From assembly GCA_014075215.1 (NCBI GenBank), contig CP046177.1, positions 2,666,501 to 2,730,500 of the forward strand: a stretch of DNA of 64,000 nt, written 5' to 3'. The stretch is from Flavobacteriaceae bacterium (lineage in GTDB: Bacteria; Bacteroidota; Bacteroidia; Flavobacteriales; Flavobacteriaceae). The translations under genes were made by a program, and so were the position numbers. This document shows positions 1 to 8,618 of this stretch, piece after piece. How positions within the stretch are numbered: position 1 is the stretch's first letter; each line of letters starts with the position of its first letter. The notes under the pieces are model-generated. The model was not told the DNA's origin and ran no database searches. It saw nothing but the letters and a program-made list of their open reading frames with translations.

Positions 1-453
1 CACAAGATTAATACTCAAATGCAAGCTATTATTGACCAAAATATAATGTTAAAAGAAACCTATAAACTTGTTACTAGTGTTAAAGGTATAGGAATGCAAA
101 CTGCTATAATGATGATTGTGTTTACTGACAATTTTTCAAAATTTGAAAACTGGAGAAAGTTTGCCTCTTATTGTGGTGTTGCTCCTTTTCCTTACCAATC
201 TGGAACTAGTATTAAAGGACGTACAAAAGTCTCTCATTTGGCTAATAAAAAATTGAAAGCAATTATTAATATGTGCGCTATTTCTGCTATACAACATAAC
301 CCAGAAATGAAATTATACTATCATAAAAGAATAAAACAAGGCAAAAGTAAAATGAGTACCGTTAACATTATTAGAAACAAATTAATAGCAAGAGTGTTTG
401 CCGTTGTCAAACGACAAACACCCTATGTAGATACTTTTAAATTTGCTGCATAA
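1..453 (+). CDS. IS110-family transposase, C-terminal part (5' end outside window)
   Basis: The frame is open from the first base, so the true start lies upstream of the window. The 150 visible residues equal the C-terminal half of the 331-aa transposase at 26281-27276. One difference was seen: a Thr replaces a Lys in the final VVKRQ-x-PYVD segment. This half carries the Transposase_20 region (SVKGIGMQTA, then YCGVAPFPYQSGTS) that holds the catalytic serine area in IS110 enzymes. It acts in cut-and-paste-like recombination of the element. The copy is probably intact, but this cannot be seen here. Confidence 0.85.
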   Translation, partial: HKINTQMQAIIDQNIMLKETYKLVTSVKGIGMQTAIMMIVFTDNFSKFENWRKFASYCGVAPFPYQSGTSIKGRTKVSHLANKKLKAIINMCAISAIQHNPEMKLYYHKRIKQGKSKMSTVNIIRNKLIARVFAVVKRQTPYVDTFKFAA

Positions 454-502
454 ATTAGTAAAAATAATATCTCAACTTTTACTTGTTTTTATCATAGAAT
501 AC
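1..502 (+). mobile_element. Right part of an IS110-family element, cut by window edge
   Basis: This matches the end of the complete element at about 26000-27324 almost base for base, including the tail after the stop codon. The shared sequence stops at a GAATAC at about 502. Beyond it the two copies have different flanks, although both flanks begin with a G-rich GGGAG-like string. The left part lies outside the window. Confidence 0.85.
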
Positions 503-592
503 AGGGAGTAGCCATTCAAAAACTGATTTCATTTTTACGAAAGTATAAATAGTAGTATCTTAGTCAGTATTGTAAGGCCTTCCATCCGAATA

Positions 593-1669
593 ATGAGAGG
601 TACTGCAGCATGTTATATTTTCAAAAATAACAAGAGTTTGAACATAACCAAATCGTATAAAAAGCAGTTTTTATTATTACTCGCACTGTTGATAGTTGTC
701 GTTTTTATCAATATAAGTTTTGGCTCTGTTTCCATTCCTTTTAAAGATACTTTTTCTGTTTTAATTGGGGATGGGTCTTTAAAAAATAGCTGGAGAGTCA
801 TTATTCTTAACTTTAGGATTCCAAAAGCGATTACTGCAATATTAGTAGGTTCGGGACTTTCAATTTCAGGACTATTAATGCAAACGTTATTTCGCAATCC
901 GTTGGCAGGGCCTTTTGTTTTAGGGATTTCATCAGGTGCGGGTTTAGGGGTAGCTATTTTAATCTTAGGAGGGAGTTTTTTCGGGGCTTTTTTTGATGAT
1001 CTATTGATTTCTAACTGGATGTTGATGATTACCGCCAGCCTAGGAGCCGGTATGGTTTTATTTGCGGTTTTGTTAACTGCAAATAGAGTACGTAATACCA
1101 TGTCTGTTTTAATTATCGGGTTAATGTTCGGCAGTTTATCTGCTGCATTGATAAGTGTGCTTTCTTATTTTAGCGAAGCTTCTAAAATTCAACAATATAT
1201 TTTTTGGGGATTTGGAAGCTTGGGTAATTTAACCTGGGAGCAAATTTCTCTGTTTGTCTTTATTTTTATTATAAGTATTGGTGGAGTATTGTTTACAATC
1301 AAACCTCTAAATGGATTTCTATTAGGTGAAAATTACGCAAAAAGCGTAGGGATTCATATTAAAAAAAGCAGAACTGTTATTCTGGTAATTACAAGTATTC
1401 TTACAGGTGTGATTACTGCTTTTGCAGGCCCGATAGCATTTATTGGATTGGCTGTTCCCCATATCACCAAGTTACTATTCAAAACATCTAATCATAAAAT
1501 ATTGATTCCTGCGGTTGCTATTACCGGTGCTATTATTTTATTGGTTTGTGATCTTATAGCACAATTGCCAACCAGCGAATATACGTTGCCTATCAATGCC
1601 ATTACTTCTTTATTTGGAGCACCTGTAGTTATCTGGCTGTTGATCAGAAAAAAAAGGATATATGTTTAG
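593..1669 (+). CDS. FecCD-type iron/cobalamin ABC transporter permease
   Basis: A 358-aa polytopic inner-membrane protein of the FecCD/BtuC family, which forms the channel for import of iron-siderophore, haem or vitamin B12. It has the family signatures: GLSISGLLMQTLFRNPLAGP near residue 85-105, FAGPIAFIGLAVPHI around 285, and a closing LPINAITSLFGAPVVIWLL. About nine or ten hydrophobic segments are visible. The start is uncertain: the first 25 residues are unlike the family's usual short N-terminus, and an IS110 element ends only 90 bp upstream, so the original 5' context may be lost. No ATPase or binding-protein gene is adjacent, so it is an orphan permease here and the substrate cannot be assigned. 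Confidence 0.85.
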   Translation: MRGTAACYIFKNNKSLNITKSYKKQFLLLLALLIVVVFINISFGSVSIPFKDTFSVLIGDGSLKNSWRVIILNFRIPKAITAILVGSGLSISGLLMQTLFRNPLAGPFVLGISSGAGLGVAILILGGSFFGAFFDDLLISNWMLMITASLGAGMVLFAVLLTANRVRNTMSVLIIGLMFGSLSAALISVLSYFSEASKIQQYIFWGFGSLGNLTWEQISLFVFIFIISIGGVLFTIKPLNGFLLGENYAKSVGIHIKKSRTVILVITSILTGVITAFAGPIAFIGLAVPHITKLLFKTSNHKILIPAVAITGAIILLVCDLIAQLPTSEYTLPINAITSLFGAPVVIWLLIRKKRIYV

Positions 1670-1672
1670 TAG

Positions 1673-1806
1673 TTAGAAAGTGTAAAAGTTGGAAAGTTTC
1701 AAACCGCTTACAGAATTAATACCATTTATCTCTTTCAAAAAAAGATGTTGTTTTCACAGTATTTTTATGGGAGCTTTTTGAACTTTTACATTTTCCAACT
1801 TTTCTA
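1673..1806. repeat. Inverted pair of intergenic AAAGTTGGAAAGT-type repeats
   Basis: Two imperfect copies of the same short motif, built on AGTGTAAAAGTTGGAAAGTT, face each other at about 1679-1698 and 1780-1803 between the convergent permease and lipoprotein genes. Related strings recur in many other intergenic gaps of the window (about 15044, 18930, 31850, 38890, 43360). The placement suggests a dispersed repeat or a bidirectional terminator. Confidence 0.5.
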
Positions 1807-2229
1807 CTGTTTCACCTTATACACAATCCCTTCTTGTTTGAATTTAGAGAATCCTATCTTCGCAGAAAAGTGATAAGAACTGTCAGTTACCTTGGTAATC
1901 CGAACATAAATAGGATCTTTGTCTAATGCTGTTTTAGGAGATTTCATTTTTAACGTATAGGAAAAGTTATTTTTCCAGGTTATATATAAGGTATCTATTC
2001 GTTTAACTGTTTTTTTTACAAGAGTACTATCTGTAGTGATAGTCATAAATTTGGTATATTCTTCAATTTGAATACTGTCTTTTCTCGTAACTATTGTTTT
2101 GCTATAATTCTCGCCCGCAGGAATCTCGAAAACACCATGTAAAAAAGGGTTGTTTTTTTTGTAACCCTGATCGTTTTTACACGATAAAAAGGAGAATATT
2201 ACAAAAGAAAAGAATACTGTTTTTTTCAT
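1804..2229 (-). CDS. Small lipoprotein downstream of purB
   Basis: A 141-aa protein starting with a lipoprotein signal: positively charged MKKT, hydrophobic core, then a lipobox-like FSFLSC with the acylated Cys at residue 17. The remainder is polar and beta-rich, with no motif I recognise, and is predicted to be anchored in the envelope. Its start codon abuts the purB stop with no gap, so the two are almost certainly co-transcribed. That linkage does not by itself imply a role in purine metabolism. Function unknown. Confidence 0.75.
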   Translation of the reverse strand: MKKTVFFSFVIFSFLSCKNDQGYKKNNPFLHGVFEIPAGENYSKTIVTRKDSIQIEEYTKFMTITTDSTLVKKTVKRIDTLYITWKNNFSYTLKMKSPKTALDKDPIYVRITKVTDSSYHFSAKIGFSKFKQEGIVYKVKQ

Positions 2230-3573
2230 TTAAATTCCTGTATAATTTGAAGGTGTAATGGTTTTTAACTCCTCTTTGATAGCCGTAGAAACTTCTAATG
2301 TATCAATAAAGTCGGTAATTGATTGTCGGTTGATTTTTTCATTTGTTCTTGTCAACCCTTTTAAAGTTTCATATGGGTTTGAGTATCCTTCTCTTCTTAA
2401 AACTGTCTGGATGGCTTCGGCAACAACTGCCCAGTTATTTTCCAGGTCTGTTTTGATTTTTTCGTTGTTTAGCAATAATTTGCCCAAACCTTTTAAAGTA
2501 GCTAAAAACCCGATAAGCGTATGGGCAATCGGTACCCCAACATTTCTCAAAACCGTACTATCTGTTAAATCTCTTTGCAAACGAGATAGCGGAAGTTTGG
2601 CCGCCAAGTGCTCGAAAACAGCATTGGCCATTCCCAGATTCCCTTCTGAGTTTTCAAAATCTATAGGGTTTACTTTATGGGGCATCACAGAAGAACCTAC
2701 TTCACCGGATTTTATTTTTTGTTTGAAATAATCCATAGAAATATACGTCCACATATCCCTGTCTAAGTCTATGATAATAGTGTTGATACGTTTTAGACAA
2801 TCAAACAAAGAAGCCATATGATCATAGTGCTCTATCTGAGTGGTTGGAAATGAGTGATGTAAACCTAGCTGATGGTTGACAAAATGGTTGCCAAATACTT
2901 TCCAATCTATATCCGGATAGGCTACTTTATGTGCATTGTAATTTCCCGTAGCTCCACCAAATTTAGCTGCATTAGGAATGGTCTTTAAGGTTTTAAATTG
3001 CACTTCCAAACGTACTATAAATACCTCCATTTCTTTTCCTAATCTTGTAGGAGAAGCAGGTTGCCCGTGTGTTCTTGCAAGCATGGAAATCGATGACCAT
3101 TTTGAAGCCAGTGATTTTAGTTTTGCTATGAGAGCCTTAAGAGCAGGTATATATACATTGACTACGGCATCTTTTACAGACAGAGGAATTGCTGTATTAT
3201 TAATATCCTGAGAAGTCAGTCCGAAGTGTATAAATTCTTTATAAGACGACAAATTTAGCAGATCAAATTTCTCTTTGATAAAATATTCAACGGCTTTTAC
3301 ATCGTGGTTCGTTACTTTTTCAATATTTTTTATTTTTTGGGCATCTTCCGGTAAAAAATTCTTGTAAATGGCTCTTAAATCAGCGAATGTAGTATGATGA
3401 AAACCTTTTAATTGAGGAAGCGGAATTTCACATAGTGCAATAAAATATTCTATTTCAACATGTACTCTGTATTTTATGAGTGCTTCCTCGGAGAAATAGT
3501 CGGCTAACCCGGAAACTTTATCGCGATAACGGCCATCTAAGGGAGAGATGACATTTAGCTGTGAAATATTCAT
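2230..3573 (-). CDS. purB: Adenylosuccinate lyase
   Basis: A 447-aa cytosolic enzyme that cleaves SAICAR to AICAR and adenylosuccinate to AMP in purine synthesis, releasing fumarate. Visible evidence: N-terminal LSPLDGRY, the RTHGQPASPTRLGKEM active-site segment, and the fumarase/lyase signature GSSVMPHKVNP around residues 292-302. Length and layout match the E. coli-type PurB. A good promoter lies 26-55 bp upstream of the start. The gene is followed directly by a lipoprotein gene in an apparent operon. No frameshift or missing motif was seen. Confidence 0.97.
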   Translation of the reverse strand: MNISQLNVISPLDGRYRDKVSGLADYFSEEALIKYRVHVEIEYFIALCEIPLPQLKGFHHTTFADLRAIYKNFLPEDAQKIKNIEKVTNHDVKAVEYFIKEKFDLLNLSSYKEFIHFGLTSQDINNTAIPLSVKDAVVNVYIPALKALIAKLKSLASKWSSISMLARTHGQPASPTRLGKEMEVFIVRLEVQFKTLKTIPNAAKFGGATGNYNAHKVAYPDIDWKVFGNHFVNHQLGLHHSFPTTQIEHYDHMASLFDCLKRINTIIIDLDRDMWTYISMDYFKQKIKSGEVGSSVMPHKVNPIDFENSEGNLGMANAVFEHLAAKLPLSRLQRDLTDSTVLRNVGVPIAHTLIGFLATLKGLGKLLLNNEKIKTDLENNWAVVAEAIQTVLRREGYSNPYETLKGLTRTNEKINRQSITDFIDTLEVSTAIKEELKTITPSNYTGI

Positions 3574-3598
3574 TTTTTTTACGGTTGTATTGAAAGTG

Positions 3599-3628
3599 CA
3601 AAAGTACAGAAATACAAAAATGATTCAA
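3599..3628 (-). promoter_or_regulatory. Bacteroidota-type promoter of purB
   Basis: Read on the minus strand there is a TTG (3626-3628), 19 bases, then TACTTTTG (3599-3606). This fits the Bacteroidota sigma-ABfr consensus TTG-N19/20-TAnnTTTG, about 26 bp before the purB start. Confidence 0.7.
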
Positions 3629-3728
3629 TAGCAAATACGCAAATTTTACCTAAAAACTTTTCTTCGTATCATTTGAATCTCTTTTTTAGTGTTTAAATTT
3701 TTTTATAGCATATTGATATTCAAATTAG

Positions 3729-4085
3729 TCAAGCCAATAATACCTCTGCCGGTATTTTTAATTCCTTATACAAAGATTTTATCATTTTTAAAGTCAAGCT
3801 CCTTTTTCTATTCAGAATTTCGCTTACTCTACTTTGGCTACCTAAATATTGAACCATATCTGCTTTTGTCATTTCCATTTGTTCCATACGAAATTTTATT
3901 GCATCAATCGGATCAGGTGGCAAAATTGGATAATGCTTCATTTCATATGACTCAACTAAGGTAACCAGCAAATCCAACTCGTCTCCTTCCGGGGTATCTT
4001 TTTTAGCTCCCCATAATTCCTCAATTCTGCTAATAGCAGTATCATAATCTTGCGTTGTTTTAATTAATCGAATATCCATAATCAA
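3729..4085 (-). CDS. higA: HigA-like antitoxin with C-terminal HTH
   Basis: A 118-aa protein of the HigA type. The first half is a helical segment with EELWGAKKDTPEGDELDLL. The second half is an XRE-like helix-turn-helix (MTKADMVQYLGSQSRVSEILNRKR, about residues 72-96). It should bind and neutralise the toxin encoded just upstream and repress the operon. Its start overlaps the toxin stop by four bases (ATGA), which indicates translational coupling. Toxin before antitoxin is the usual higBA order. It looks intact. Confidence 0.85.
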   Translation of the reverse strand: MIMDIRLIKTTQDYDTAISRIEELWGAKKDTPEGDELDLLVTLVESYEMKHYPILPPDPIDAIKFRMEQMEMTKADMVQYLGSQSRVSEILNRKRSLTLKMIKSLYKELKIPAEVLLA

Positions 4086-4381
4086 ATCGTTTTAGCATCA
4101 ATTTTGTCATACTGTTTATGTGTTTCTATAAATCTTATGAAAATGATCTGAAATTCATAATCTATCGCAACTACCAATCTGTAATCATTACCTTTAATAT
4201 TAAAAACTACCCTTCCATCTCCTACAATACTGGCGTTTTTAAATTGCTGTTTCAGTTCATTTGAGTTTTTCCATTCAGCTATTTTAACATCATGATACCA
4301 AGCCTTTAATGAAATCTCAGCATCCGAATATGCTGGTTTTTCAAAAAACCTTCTTAGCGTTTTAAATGCAATAACCCTCAC
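4082..4381 (-). CDS. higB: HigB-like mRNA interferase toxin
   Basis: A 99-aa basic protein of the HigB type within the RelE/ParE-like toxins, expected to cleave mRNA on the ribosome. Family features are RRFFEKPAYSDAEISLKAWYHD at the N-terminus, the central GDGRVVFNIKGNDYRLVV strand pair and the final FIRFIETHKQYDKID. It is the first gene of a two-gene operon with the antitoxin, overlapping by four bases. Both partners appear intact, unlike the second HigBA pair at 32 kb. Confidence 0.85.
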   Translation of the reverse strand: MRVIAFKTLRRFFEKPAYSDAEISLKAWYHDVKIAEWKNSNELKQQFKNASIVGDGRVVFNIKGNDYRLVVAIDYEFQIIFIRFIETHKQYDKIDAKTI

Positions 4382-4497
4382 ACTGCAAATTTACAAAAAA
4401 TAATTTGTATTTCCCCAATTGGGATATTTTGCGTTTACTCACTGTCATTGTTGCCCGATTAAAAAATGTCAGTCACTTCTTAAGTCTTTTTATGTAA

Positions 4498-4660
4498 TGA
4501 ACTCATTTAAACTTTTTGGATTTAAGCGAGAATTAGAAGTTTTTAGATATGTTGAAAGCTTTTTTGAGTTGCATAGTAGCGCTACGGAAGGAAAAAAAAG
4601 ATAAAAACAGAGTTAAAAACAGCAATTTTTTAGCAAATTGAAAAAGTTTAAATGAGTTCA
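4498..4660. repeat. MITE-like element, copy 1 (163 bp)
   Basis: It begins TGAACTCATTTAAACTTTTT and ends with the inverse (AAAAAGTTTAAATGAGTTCA). The interior contains a GCGAGAATTAGAAG stretch and a GCGCTACGGAAGG stretch. Related copies lie at 9952-10027 (internally deleted), 29876-30033 and 55749-55908 (opposite orientation). It has no coding capacity, so a nonautonomous, transposase-mobilised element is likely. No clear target duplication was seen. Confidence 0.75.
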
Positions 4661-4685
4661 ATGACTAATAAGGGATATCCGAAAA

Positions 4686-5282
4686 TCAGCTCAATTTTTT
4701 TCTTTCATCTAAATTACCGGTATCTATTAACTCCAACACCTTTTTCCCCCTGGCTTTGCAACCTTTGCTTTCATGGATGATTTTTGTACGAATTAAATAC
4801 GCTAATTCGGGATGAACCCAATCGTACTTTTTTCCTAACAAAAATAAACTACTCATTGTATAAGCCCTTACGGCAATTTTCTGATCCGTAATGAGCCAGT
4901 CAAATCCAACTTCAACTATCCTTTGCATATGTTCATCTGTTAGATTTTTAACAAAAAGTTCATCTTCTTTAAAATAAGCTATGGTAATATGTTCGCATAT
5001 CTTGGCACAGGGACGGATAGCACTGTCAAACTTAAGATATTTTAAACCGGAAGTAAATTCATCCAGATAAGGAACAATTGCATGTAAATCATGATGCGAA
5101 CAAATCCATTCCAGGATCCACGCTGCTTTGACAGATATTTTGTTTGAAACATCAAAAGTAATTTTTACCAGAGGTTCCAATAATTCTTTTTGCTTGCAAA
5201 CAATATTTGCAACCCTTTGCCTGTTTTCTCTTTTAGCATTTTCTATGTTGAGAAGTTCGGATGTTAAATAATCAGCAGACAT
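4686..5282 (-). CDS. Conserved helical-repeat (HEAT-like) protein
   Basis: A 198-aa soluble protein without signal peptide, mostly alpha-helical with short repeats such as KAAWILEWICSHHD and IAVRAYTMSSLFLLGKK that resemble HEAT/ARM helices. I do not recognise a catalytic motif. Relatives in flavobacteria are, as I recall, often found near purB and sometimes labelled adenylosuccinate lyase by proximity, but nothing in the sequence supports lyase activity. It stands alone on the minus strand, divergent from the MORN-type gene at 5322, with about 40 bp between the starts. Confidence 0.6.
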   Translation of the reverse strand: MSADYLTSELLNIENAKRENRQRVANIVCKQKELLEPLVKITFDVSNKISVKAAWILEWICSHHDLHAIVPYLDEFTSGLKYLKFDSAIRPCAKICEHITIAYFKEDELFVKNLTDEHMQRIVEVGFDWLITDQKIAVRAYTMSSLFLLGKKYDWVHPELAYLIRTKIIHESKGCKARGKKVLELIDTGNLDERKKLS

Positions 5283-5321
5283 AGTAACGGTACGAAATAT
5301 GTATATTTACTTAAAATTTTA

Positions 5322-6041
5322 ATGATGTCAAAGATAAAAAGCCTTGTTTTTTATGTTGTGCTTTCTTTTTTTTCAGCGTATGCTGTAAGTGCACAAAAGA
5401 TCAATCAATTTGATGAAAATAAGAAAAGAACCGGAATATGGAAAAAATTTTATAAAAATAAACGTATTCGCTATGTAGGAAAGTTTAAAAACGGCAAAGA
5501 AGTAGGAACATTTAAATATTACGATATCAGAACTTCCAAATTTCCTGTAATTATAAAGGAATTTAAACCGGAAACAGATTCTGCCTATGTAAAATTTTAT
5601 ACAATAAAAGAGAAACTGCGAAGTAAAGGGTGGATGGTATTGCGAAACAGGGTAGGGAAATGGGTATATTATTTTCCGAATGGGAAACTATTTTCCGAAG
5701 AATTATATAAAAACGGAAAATTGGAAGGCATTGTAAAAAATTATTACAGAAGTGGAAAATTATTAGAAAAAACTCATTATAAAAACGGAAAAAAGAACGG
5801 AAGTAGCAAACAATATTCGGACGAAGGAATTTTGATTGAAGAGGTATACTATAAAGAGGATGTACTGGACGGAGAAGCAAAATATTTTGAACTGAATGGA
5901 AAATTAAGAGAAAGAGGTGTTTATAAAGAAGGGAAGCGTTATGGTAAATGGGAGTTTTTTATAAATGGTGAAATCGTAGATGAGAAAAAACAACAGGAAC
6001 TCAAAAAATTTAGTCCCGATAAAAGCAAGAAAAGGAATTAG
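5322..6041 (+). CDS. Secreted MORN-variant (YwqK-like) repeat protein
   Basis: A 239-aa protein with a signal peptide (residues 1-24, ending AYAVSAQ) followed by tandem MORN-2 type repeats: GKFKNGKEVGTFKYY, KNGKLEGIVKNYYRSGKL, KNGKKNGSSKQYSDEG, and GKLRERGVYKEGKRYGKWEF. Proteins of this kind are widespread in Bacteroidota and often called YwqK-family antitoxin, without good functional proof. It probably resides in the periplasm or at the cell surface and may mediate protein or envelope contacts. The ATG follows another ATG (MMSK), so the start could be either. An IS4 element sits 53 bp downstream. Confidence 0.7.
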   Translation: MMSKIKSLVFYVVLSFFSAYAVSAQKINQFDENKKRTGIWKKFYKNKRIRYVGKFKNGKEVGTFKYYDIRTSKFPVIIKEFKPETDSAYVKFYTIKEKLRSKGWMVLRNRVGKWVYYFPNGKLFSEELYKNGKLEGIVKNYYRSGKLLEKTHYKNGKKNGSSKQYSDEGILIEEVYYKEDVLDGEAKYFELNGKLRERGVYKEGKRYGKWEFFINGEIVDEKKQQELKKFSPDKSKKRN

Positions 6042-6083
6042 CACTTTTTATATTAATGTAAAAATGTAGAAATGTGGAAAAGT

Positions 6084-7313
6084 GAAACAATCTTTAGTAC
6101 ATGACAAAAAATATAATTAATTGATTATCAGTAAATTAAATGTTAAATAATTAAAATAAAGCATTGATTTTCAGTATATTAGAAGAATAACATCACTCAT
6201 TTTTCTAATGAAAAAAACCAATGCTTCCACTAAAAGTAGTGAATTAAATTCAGTTTTAAGTTCTCATTTCCAAGGTAAGATCAATTTGGCAAGAATCAAA
6301 CTCATATCACATTTCATTATCGCCCTCTGTAAGGTACAGACAGTTACCTTTGAAAAGGTAGCCAACGCTTTTGAGACCTCAGTAGATTCGAAGTCATCAC
6401 TCAGACGTATTCAAAGATTTATTGCTGATTATTCGTTGGATGGAGATTTGATCGCTCGTCTTATATTTAGTCTCCTTCCTAAGCAAGAGGGATTGATCTT
6501 GAGTATTGATAGGACCAATTGGAAGTTTGGTCAGACCAACATCAACATTTTTATGTTGGGAGTTGTCTATAAAGGTGTTGCCTTCCCATTGTTATTTACT
6601 ATGTTAGATAAGCCAGGGAACTCTAACAGTCAGGAGCGTATTGATCTTGTGAATCGTTTCATAAGACTTTTTGGCAAAGATGTTATTAAATCCATTGTAG
6701 CCGATAGAGAGTTTGTAGGTAATCATTGGTTGGATTTCTTGAATACAAATGGAATCAAATATTATATCCGCATTCGAAACAACTTTAAGGTAGAGCTTCC
6801 TGATAAGAACAAAACCATCAAAGTATTTCACTTGTTTAATCCACATAAGATCAATGAGTTTGTGTATTATCCTAAAATTGTACGTGTTAATGGTCAGCTT
6901 TGTTTCCTTTCCGGATGCAAGTTGTACCCAAAAAATGGAAAGCCTGATTTCTTAATCATTGTATCGTTCAACGCTCCTGATAAGGCCTTTGAACAATACA
7001 AAGAACGATGGCAGATAGAGATGTGTTTTAAAGCAATGAAAGCCAGTGGCTTTGATATTGAAAACACACACCTGCAAGATATTAAGCGTATTGAAAAATT
7101 AGTACTGCTTGTAATGATGGCTTTCGTATGGTGTTACAAAGTTGGTATATATTTACATCAGATTAAGCCTATCAAAATAAAAAAGCATGGAAGAATGGCT
7201 AAAAGCATATTCAAATATGGATTAGATTATATCGCTTCTGTGCTATTAAACCCTGTAAATCAAAACAATATGAACTTGACTAAATTTTTGTCATGTACTT
7301 AGGAAACAATCTT
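6084..7313 (+). mobile_element. IS4-family insertion sequence with 11-bp target duplication
   Basis: The element proper is 6095-7302. Its ends are inverted (TAGTACATGACAAAAA at left, TTTTTGTCATGTACTTAG at right). It is flanked by an exact 11-bp duplication GAAACAATCTT at 6084-6094 and 7303-7313, within the 10-12 bp expected for IS4. The transposase stop codon TAG is formed by the last bases of the element. Complete and probably recent. Confidence 0.92.
6208..7302 (+). CDS. IS4-family transposase
   Basis: A 364-aa DDE transposase. An N-terminal helical domain is followed by an RNase H-like catalytic core with the first Asp in LILSIDRTNWKFG (about residue 100), the second Asp in SIVADREFVG (about 153) and the Glu in the ERWQIEMCFKAMK block, a YREK-type signature. 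It catalyses cut-and-paste movement of the surrounding 1.2-kb element. The frame is intact and ends exactly at the element's right end. It lies between the MORN-type gene and mnmA and so separates mnmA from its original upstream sequence. Confidence 0.92.
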   Translation: MKKTNASTKSSELNSVLSSHFQGKINLARIKLISHFIIALCKVQTVTFEKVANAFETSVDSKSSLRRIQRFIADYSLDGDLIARLIFSLLPKQEGLILSIDRTNWKFGQTNINIFMLGVVYKGVAFPLLFTMLDKPGNSNSQERIDLVNRFIRLFGKDVIKSIVADREFVGNHWLDFLNTNGIKYYIRIRNNFKVELPDKNKTIKVFHLFNPHKINEFVYYPKIVRVNGQLCFLSGCKLYPKNGKPDFLIIVSFNAPDKAFEQYKERWQIEMCFKAMKASGFDIENTHLQDIKRIEKLVLLVMMAFVWCYKVGIYLHQIKPIKIKKHGRMAKSIFKYGLDYIASVLLNPVNQNNMNLTKFLSCT

Positions 7314-7354
7314 AAAAAAAACCAGAAAAATAAAAGGTGAATAATATCGGATAC

Positions 7355-8542
7355 ATGAAAAGAGTAGTTGTCGGGCTTTCCGGCGGAGTTGATAGCAGTG
7401 TAGCTGCATACCTGCTGAAAGAACAAGGATATGAGGTGATCGGACTGTTTATGAAGAACTGGCACGACGATTCCGTAACCATTTCCAATGAATGCCCGTG
7501 GTTAGAAGACAGCAATGACGCCATGATTGTAGCAGAGAAATTAGGCATTCCTTTTCAGGTGGTGGATTTAAGCGAACAGTACAAAGAACGTATTGTAGAT
7601 TATATGTTCAACGAGTATGAAAAAGGTAGAACACCTAATCCGGATATACTGTGCAACAGGGAAATTAAGTTTGATGTTTTTATGAATATTGCTGTGAATC
7701 TGGGAGCTGATTATGTAGCTACGGGCCACTATTGCCGTAAAGCCGAAGAAAACAGCAATGGTAAAGTAATCTACAAACTATTGTCGGGAAAAGATATCCG
7801 TAAAGATCAATCGTATTTTTTATGTCAATTGTCACAACAGCAGTTAGCAAAAGCATTATTTCCGATAGGAGTGCTTACAAAGCCGGAAGTACGTGAGATT
7901 GCCAAAAAAGCAAACCTGATTACGGCAGATAAAAAAGATTCTCAGGGTTTGTGCTTTATTGGAAAAGTAAGACTTCCTGAGTTTTTACAACAAAAACTGA
8001 AACCTAAAGAAGGAGTTATTATCCGGGTGAGTGATGATGCAAAGCTTTTTCAAAGAGAGCTGCCGGATTTTGCAAATAAGTATGAAGAGTTAGATTTTTT
8101 TGCAACCAAATATGAATATTTTCAAGAAGACGGGGAAGTAGTAGGAAAACACCGGGGAGCACATTATTTTACAAAAGGTCAACGGAAAGGTTTGGCTGTC
8201 GGGGGCACAAAAGAACCTTTGTTTGTTATAGAAACCGATGTGGATGAAAATGTGATCTATACGGGAGAAGGAAAACATCACAAAGGACTATATAGAAATG
8301 TATTATTTGTTTCGGAAGATGAATTGCACTGGATTCGCGAAGATATAGCTTTGCAACCTCACGAAAATATGAAAGTATTGGCAAGAATACGTTATCGGCA
8401 GACTCTGCAAGAAGCTACTTTATATAAAGTTGAAAACGGCATGTTTGTAGCATTTCGAAATGCACAATCTGCCATCCAGGAAGGGCAATTTGTCGCCTGG
8501 TATCAAGGGGAGGAATTACTAGGATCCGGAGTGATTTCTTAA
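7355..8542 (+). CDS. mnmA: tRNA-specific 2-thiouridylase MnmA
   Basis: A 395-aa enzyme that adds sulfur to uridine 34 of Lys, Glu and Gln tRNAs using ATP and a sulfur relay. Visible: PP-loop SGGVDSS at residues 9-15, the catalytic Cys in DILCNREIKF (about C100), the second Cys in GLCFIGK (about C200), and GHYCRK and TKGQRKGL blocks. I chose the second ATG because the family starts MKRVVVGLSGG; an in-frame ATG at 7337 would add six residues. The IS4 copy ends only about 50 bp upstream, so the native promoter may have been displaced. Confidence 0.95.
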   Translation: MKRVVVGLSGGVDSSVAAYLLKEQGYEVIGLFMKNWHDDSVTISNECPWLEDSNDAMIVAEKLGIPFQVVDLSEQYKERIVDYMFNEYEKGRTPNPDILCNREIKFDVFMNIAVNLGADYVATGHYCRKAEENSNGKVIYKLLSGKDIRKDQSYFLCQLSQQQLAKALFPIGVLTKPEVREIAKKANLITADKKDSQGLCFIGKVRLPEFLQQKLKPKEGVIIRVSDDAKLFQRELPDFANKYEELDFFATKYEYFQEDGEVVGKHRGAHYFTKGQRKGLAVGGTKEPLFVIETDVDENVIYTGEGKHHKGLYRNVLFVSEDELHWIREDIALQPHENMKVLARIRYRQTLQEATLYKVENGMFVAFRNAQSAIQEGQFVAWYQGEELLGSGVIS

Positions 8543-8618
8543 ATTGATTTGTATCTTAAAAATCAGAATCCCGACTATGAATATACGATAATTTTTTTAA
8601 CTCGTTAAAAAAGAAACA

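Noticed and set aside
613..1101. Long minus-strand frame opposite the permease gene
   Set aside because: It is antisense to a clear FecCD permease, its composition mirrors that gene, and it has no signal, motif or leader of its own.
2258..2731. Plus-strand frame inside purB
   Set aside because: It is a shadow of purB, whose motifs are intact. No promoter or family resemblance.
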